Shown here: positions 6,843 to 10,108 of the stretch, piece by piece
Numbering within the stretch: position 1 is the first letter of the stretch
How the letters are laid out: every line of letters starts with the position of its first letter
Assembly (NCBI GenBank): GCA_964293585.1
Contig: CAXYYS010000065.1
Location: forward strand, 1-10,108
Length of the DNA stretch: 10,108 nt
Origin: JAKVKY01 sp964293585
GTDB taxonomy: Bacteria; Bacillota; Negativicutes; Acidaminococcales; Acidaminococcaceae
Direction: 5' to 3'
Made by a program: the position numbers and the translations under genes
Notes under the pieces: generated by a model
What the model was told of the DNA's origin: nothing
Databases searched by the model: none
The model's input: the letters and a program-made list of their open reading frames with translations, nothing else

Positions 6843-6845
6843 AAT
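6817..6845 (+). promoter_or_regulatory. Predicted promoter for the small membrane protein
   Basis: ATAACA (6817-6822) as -35, 17-nt spacer, TATAAT (6840-6845) as -10 with the TGT extension (6837-6839). It is the mirror image of the opposing promoter: each -10 overlaps the other's -35. The predicted start near 6852 leaves a leader of about 25 nt that carries the ribosome binding site. Confidence 0.55.
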
Positions 6846-6877
6846 AGGTAAGAATAATTTTTAAGGGAGCAGTGCAT

Positions 6878-7159
6878 ATGCATGAATTAATGGTCCGGGC
6901 GCTCATCGCCCTGTGGTGGGCCGGCCTTCTCATCATCGACGGCTACATCACTAAACGTATCTTTACACCTATGATGACTTCCTATGCGGGCACCTGGTTA
7001 TTTTATGTGGCCGGGACCTTCATGTGCATCTTTTTTGTCGGCTTCGGCCTGATGTTGCGCCGTCTGCCCCACGACCTGGCTATGGTCTTTGGCAAAAAGC
7101 CGCCGGACCAGCCGGACGAAAATTCCGGTACGGATGCCAGGGATGAGGACACCAAATAA
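6878..7159 (+). CDS. Small two-helix membrane protein, unknown function
   Basis: A 93-residue protein, starting at ATG 6878 with AAGGGAG (6863-6869) 8 nt upstream; an in-frame GTG at 6872 would leave only 2 nt and is rejected. Two hydrophobic helices lie at about 5-22 (ALIALWWAGLLIIDGYI) and 38-59 (TWLFYVAGTFMCIFFVGFGL), separated by a short loop with basic residues KRIF. The C-terminal tail of about 33 residues is hydrophilic and acidic (DQPDENSGTDARDED). By the positive-inside rule the basic LRR after helix 2 suggests a cytoplasmic tail. I do not recognise the family. It shares a divergent, symmetric promoter region with the GGDEF gene, so co-regulation is possible. A strong terminator follows the gene. 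Confidence 0.75.
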   Translation: MHELMVRALIALWWAGLLIIDGYITKRIFTPMMTSYAGTWLFYVAGTFMCIFFVGFGLMLRRLPHDLAMVFGKKPPDQPDENSGTDARDEDTK

Positions 7160-7227
7160 CTTACTCACTCAACTTAAAAACCCGACCGCTTACTTGGCAG
7201 GCACGGCTAAAGATTGTACTTTCGCTC

Positions 7228-7259
7228 ACAGTTCTTCCTCACCGGAGAACTGTTTTTTT
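7228..7259 (+). terminator. Intrinsic terminator after the small membrane protein gene
   Basis: ACAGTTCT (7228-7235) pairs perfectly with AGAACTGT (7246-7253), with probable further pairing inside, and is followed by seven T (7253-7259). It lies about 70 nt after the stop at 7159. On the minus strand the hairpin is the same but lacks a good U-tract, so it may serve the converging gene only weakly. Confidence 0.85.
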
Positions 7260-7270
7260 ATGAGCCTGTC

Positions 7271-7582
7271 TCATTTCTTTTCCAGGCGTTTAAAACTATC
7301 CCACTCTTCCCATTCTTCTTCGTCGGCGGTCAGGTTGGGATCTCCATACCAGGGATCGTAGTCCAGACCGCTGCTGCTGCCGGTAGAATCATCAGGATAA
7401 TGGGGCTCCGGTTCCGGCTCCGTATCAGGATTGGCGTGTTCCGCATCCCAGTCCCGTCCGGCCTGTTCCCCGGCGGCCTGGGCCTGACGTAAAATTTCCT
7501 GCACCTGGGGCGAAGGCTTTTTTTCAGCAGGCACAGTTTCCTGCAGACCGCAAATCTTTTTAAAAAAATCCAGCCAGCTCAT
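7271..7582 (-). CDS. Small acidic hypothetical protein
   Basis: A 103-residue protein. ATG 7582 is chosen because GAGGTGG (7593-7587) lies just upstream and the predicted extended -10 promoter at 7605-7613 would start transcription near 7598, excluding the longer upstream starts. The N-terminus MSWLDFFKKICGL is amphipathic and could touch a membrane. The middle is Ala/Glu/Pro-rich (EPEPEP), and the C-terminus is strongly acidic with tryptophans (DEEEWEEWDSF) before a basic end (KRLEKK). It has no signal peptide, helix pair or known motif that I recognise. Its composition suggests a partly disordered cytoplasmic protein. It is flanked by a terminator on one side and its own promoter on the other, so it is probably monocistronic. 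Confidence 0.7.
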   Translation of the reverse strand: MSWLDFFKKICGLQETVPAEKKPSPQVQEILRQAQAAGEQAGRDWDAEHANPDTEPEPEPHYPDDSTGSSSGLDYDPWYGDPNLTADEEEWEEWDSFKRLEKK

Positions 7583-7604
7583 CCTGCCACCTCTTTCACC
7601 GCTT

Positions 7605-7613
7605 ATTATAACA
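7605..7613 (-). promoter_or_regulatory. Extended -10 promoter element for the acidic hypothetical protein
   Basis: The minus strand reads TGTTATAAT, a consensus -10 with TGn extension, 22 nt upstream of ATG 7582. No good -35 is seen at the right distance; extended -10 promoters can work without one. Confidence 0.5.
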
Positions 7614-7623
7614 AGACACCTGG

Positions 7624-7653
7624 ACAAAAATAGCCTGAGCCAAACCGCTCCGG
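7624..7653 (-). terminator. Probable intrinsic terminator after the second hybrid kinase gene
   Basis: On the minus strand CCGGAGC (7653-7647) pairs with GCTCAGG (7640-7634) apart from one mismatch, around a 6-nt loop, then TATTTTTG follows (7632-7625). It lies about 60 nt after the kinase stop at 7716 and just before the next gene's promoter, which is where a terminator is expected. Confidence 0.6.
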
Positions 7654-7662
7654 GCTGCTCCA

Positions 7663-7707
7663 ATTTTTAAGCTGCCCTTTTTTTAACGGCTCACATTTTT
7701 AAGCTGC
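7663..7707. repeat. Two 13-nt direct repeats, 32 nt apart
   Basis: ATTTTTAAGCTGC occurs at 7663-7675 and again at 7695-7707, with a weaker relative (GTTTTTAAA) at 7712-7720. They lie in the gap between the second kinase stop and its terminator. Function is unknown; they may be a small duplication or part of 3' UTR structure. Confidence 0.6.
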
Positions 7708-7715
7708 TCTCGTTT

Positions 7716-10108
7716 TTAAACAACTCCCGAGATTACCCGGGTCAGTTCCTCGTACAACTGCCGGGGATTAATAGGCTTGGCAATATGTCCGTTCATCCCT
7801 GCATCCAGACAACGCTCCACATCTTCCTCGTACGCATCGGCCGACACTGCCAGGATGGGAATCGTAGCTGCATCTTCCCTGGGTAATTCCCTGATAGCCC
7901 GGGCCGCGGCAAAACCATCCAGCACCGGCATCCGCAGATCCATCAGGATCGCCGCCAGTTCTCCTACCGCGCTGGCCGCAAAAATCTTGACGCCTTCTGC
8001 GCCGTTAGCCGCCTTCACCACGGTCATTCCCTGACCCTGTAAAACTTTAGCTGCAATTTCCGTGTTAAGGAAATTATCTTCGCATAACAAAATCTTGCGC
8101 CCCTGCAGCTTGGCATAGTCCGGAGCTGCCTGAGCCACTGCCGCCGCTGCTGACACTGCCGGACCCTTGTAGGTAAAATCCAGTTGTACGGTCACAATCG
8201 TACCCACATTTTCCTCGCTGGTAATAGCAATCGTACCGCCCAGGGCTTCCACCAGTTTTTTAACGATGGCTAAACCCAAACCGTTGCCGGGCTGGGTAGA
8301 ACTCTCCGAACGTCTTTCCTGGGCAAAAGGTTCAAAAGCCTTGGGTAAAAATTCCTTGCTGATACCGCAGCCGGTATCCCGTATCACCACCGTCACCGGC
8401 AGTTTTCCGGTTTTTACCGGCGCCGTTGTCACCGTAACGGTAACTTTGCCGCCCGCCGGCGTAAATTTAACGGCGTTACTCAGGATATTAAGGAAAATCT
8501 TTTGGGTGCTCAGGCGATCCACCATCACCCGTGCCGGTTCCATACCCGTAGTATCCGTTGACAGGAGCACGCCTTTTTCCCGGGCAATAGCCCAGATAGG
8601 CGTCAGATTGCTCTGGAGAAATTCCCCGCCGTCTACTTCTTCCCAGCTAAAAGGATATTTACCCCGTTCCAGCTTACTCAGCTGCAGGGTATCGTTAATC
8701 AAATCTAACAAGATACGACTGGAAATTTTAATCTTGCCCAGATAATCTTTGATGCCGCCCAGGGTTCTTTCCTGCACGGCCAGATCTGTAAAGCCGATGA
8801 TGCCGTTGAGCGGCGTGCGCATATCATGGCTGATATGGGAGAAAAAGTCTTCCTTGGCCGCCGTAATCTGCCGGTCCGCTTCCAGCTGGGCCTGCATCTG
8901 TTCATTTTTCACCCGCACTTCGGCCAGCCGTTTTTCCACGCCCCGCCGGCGCCAGAGCAAGAAACTCAGATAGCCCATGCTCAAAGCAATCACAGCCAGA
9001 ACGGCCACCACGGTAAGAATGACGCTGGCCGGCAGCTGGTTTAATACTTCCAGGGGATCGTGTACCAGCGGTACGCTGTTATTTGTGATAATACCCGTCA
9101 TCTCGTCCACACTTAAATAACGGATACATTTATCCAGGATCACTGCCAGCCTGTAATCAGCCGCAGCGCTGACACCTGCGGCCAGCTCGTACTCATTATC
9201 CCGTAAAAAACTCATCTGATATTCGCTGGCCCGGTGGGTACGCAAAAAGTAATTGGCCGTGGCCGAATCACAGTACACCCCGTCCACCTTATCAGCGGCC
9301 AGGCTGCTTAACATATCCGGCACCACCTCATATTTACCGGTTAAGCTTTGGCTCACCCCGGGCAGAGAACCGGACGAAGGCAGCGCGCTCTTGGTCACCA
9401 TCTCGAGCAGGGCCGGTTCCTGCAGGGCCACGGTCTTGACCGCGGCCTTATCCCGGCGTGACAACTGTACCAGTGTCAACTTGGTAAACGGCGTGGTCAG
9501 GCGCAAATTATTCCTATGGGCAAAAAAGCTGTTGGCCAGGATCCGGCCCACCATATCTGCCCGTCCGCTTTTAACGGCTTCCAGAGCTTCCTGCTGGGAA
9601 GCCACCGGCACAAAAGTGAACTTTAAACCGGAAGTAGCGCTCAGATGCTGATACAAATCCGGCAAGATCCCGTGCAGCAGCCCGTCCGCATGCAGATGGG
9701 AAAAAGGCATAGCGTCACGCAGGATCGTCACCCGGATGGGCGGCGACTGTTGGATAAACTCTTGCTCTGACCGGCTGAAGACCGGGATAGAACTCATTTC
9801 TCCTTCCATATATCTGCGGCTGCGTACAAAGAAACCCGGGTTCATGATGTCGATGCGTCCCATGGCAAAATCCAGCTGGTTAAAAATATCCCGTCTCTGG
9901 GGCGCCACGGCAAAATACATATCCTGGGGCGCAAATTCCGCTACGGCCCGGTAGGCCCGGGATAACCCGGTATACGTCAGGGCGGCGCCCTCCATCTGTC
10001 CCGCGTCCAGGGCCTGCAATAAATCTTTTTGGCCGTTAAATTCTACCAGGGTATACTGTAAATTATTATTAGCCGCCCATTCCTTAAACTTGGCCGCATC
10101 CACCGTGC
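7716..10108 (-). CDS. Second BvgS-like hybrid sensor histidine kinase, N-terminus beyond window
   Basis: The frame is open to the right edge, so the start is not visible; an in-frame GTG at 10103 lies inside a binding-protein domain and is not the start. Visible order: the C-terminal part of a first solute-binding domain (to about 9810), a complete second one starting PPIRVTILRDAMPFS, one membrane helix (about 8955-9030, SVILTVVAVLAVIALSM), a coiled linker, HisKA with FFSHISHDMRTPLNG (phospho-acceptor His codon 8826-8828), and an ATPase with N-box LNILSNAVKF, G1 DTGCGIS and G2 GNGLGL. A receiver has CEDN and LMDLRMP (phospho-acceptor Asp codon 7938-7940), then AKPI. All key residues are kept. 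It shares its whole architecture with the kinase at 2342-5284, but the sensor halves have diverged, so the ligands probably differ. No PAS or HPt domain is seen. The stop is followed by a probable terminator. Confidence 0.92.
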   Translation of the reverse strand, partial: TVDAAKFKEWAANNNLQYTLVEFNGQKDLLQALDAGQMEGAALTYTGLSRAYRAVAEFAPQDMYFAVAPQRRDIFNQLDFAMGRIDIMNPGFFVRSRRYMEGEMSSIPVFSRSEQEFIQQSPPIRVTILRDAMPFSHLHADGLLHGILPDLYQHLSATSGLKFTFVPVASQQEALEAVKSGRADMVGRILANSFFAHRNNLRLTTPFTKLTLVQLSRRDKAAVKTVALQEPALLEMVTKSALPSSGSLPGVSQSLTGKYEVVPDMLSSLAADKVDGVYCDSATANYFLRTHRASEYQMSFLRDNEYELAAGVSAAADYRLAVILDKCIRYLSVDEMTGIITNNSVPLVHDPLEVLNQLPASVILTVVAVLAVIALSMGYLSFLLWRRRGVEKRLAEVRVKNEQMQAQLEADRQITAAKEDFFSHISHDMRTPLNGIIGFTDLAVQERTLGGIKDYLGKIKISSRILLDLINDTLQLSKLERGKYPFSWEEVDGGEFLQSNLTPIWAIAREKGVLLSTDTTGMEPARVMVDRLSTQKIFLNILSNAVKFTPAGGKVTVTVTTAPVKTGKLPVTVVIRDTGCGISKEFLPKAFEPFAQERRSESSTQPGNGLGLAIVKKLVEALGGTIAITSEENVGTIVTVQLDFTYKGPAVSAAAAVAQAAPDYAKLQGRKILLCEDNFLNTEIAAKVLQGQGMTVVKAANGAEGVKIFAASAVGELAAILMDLRMPVLDGFAAARAIRELPREDAATIPILAVSADAYEEDVERCLDAGMNGHIAKPINPRQLYEELTRVISGVV

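Noticed and set aside
7583..7663. Longer form of the acidic protein starting at 7663
   Set aside because: It would start upstream of the predicted promoter and run through the terminator hairpin; ATG 7582 has a good ribosome binding site.
8266..8745. 159-codon plus-strand frame opposite the second kinase
   Set aside because: It is antisense to conserved kinase motifs and has no ribosome binding site or family signal.
10101..10103. GTG as start of the second kinase
   Set aside because: It falls within a solute-binding domain and the frame stays open to the window edge, so the gene begins outside.
1..10108. CRISPR array, IS element, phage, tRNA or defence system
   Set aside because: No regularly spaced repeats, transposase motifs, cloverleaf-like sequence or defence-type domains were seen on either strand.

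Overview
The window reads as chromosomal DNA of a Gram-negative-type (two-membrane) Firmicute, probably a Negativicutes relative of Acidaminococcus or Phascolarctobacterium. This is inferred from three things: a gene start resembling an autotransporter heptosyltransferase, two BvgS-like sensor kinases with periplasmic binding-protein domains, and Firmicute-style ribosome binding sites and extended -10 promoters. The species cannot be fixed from the sequence alone. There is no sign of IS elements, phage, CRISPR, tRNA or rRNA, and coding density is high.

Left part (1-1583, minus strand): a secreted family-18 glycosidase, followed 34 nt later by the first 111 codons of a probable TibC/Aah-type autotransporter O-heptosyltransferase that leaves the window. 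They look like one cell-envelope transcript from a promoter at 1555-1583.

Middle (1650-5284, plus strand): a DmpI-type 4-oxalocrotonate tautomerase carrying an unusual C-terminal extension of about 100 residues. The extension is rich in Lys, Ala and Pro, resembles a histone H1 tail and ends in an AT-hook-like motif; it is the most unusual item in the window. Next comes a 980-residue hybrid histidine kinase (two periplasmic solute-binding domains, one membrane helix, HisKA, ATPase, receiver).

Right part (5300-10108): a membrane-anchored GGDEF protein (minus strand) converges on the kinase. Its signature is GGDGF, so its cyclase activity is doubtful. It diverges from a small two-helix membrane protein (plus strand); the gap between them has a symmetric pair of overlapping promoters and a separate 8-bp-arm palindrome that looks like an operator. 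A small acidic hypothetical protein and a second BvgS-like hybrid kinase (partial, N-terminus beyond the window) lie on the minus strand to the right.

Taken together this is an envelope-sensing neighbourhood: two hybrid kinases that probably read small periplasmic solutes, one GGDEF-type membrane sensor, and envelope-glycan genes. No HPt domain or DNA-binding response regulator is visible here, so the kinases' output partners must be encoded elsewhere. Four of the genes are preceded by the same extended -10 sequence, TGTTATAAT.
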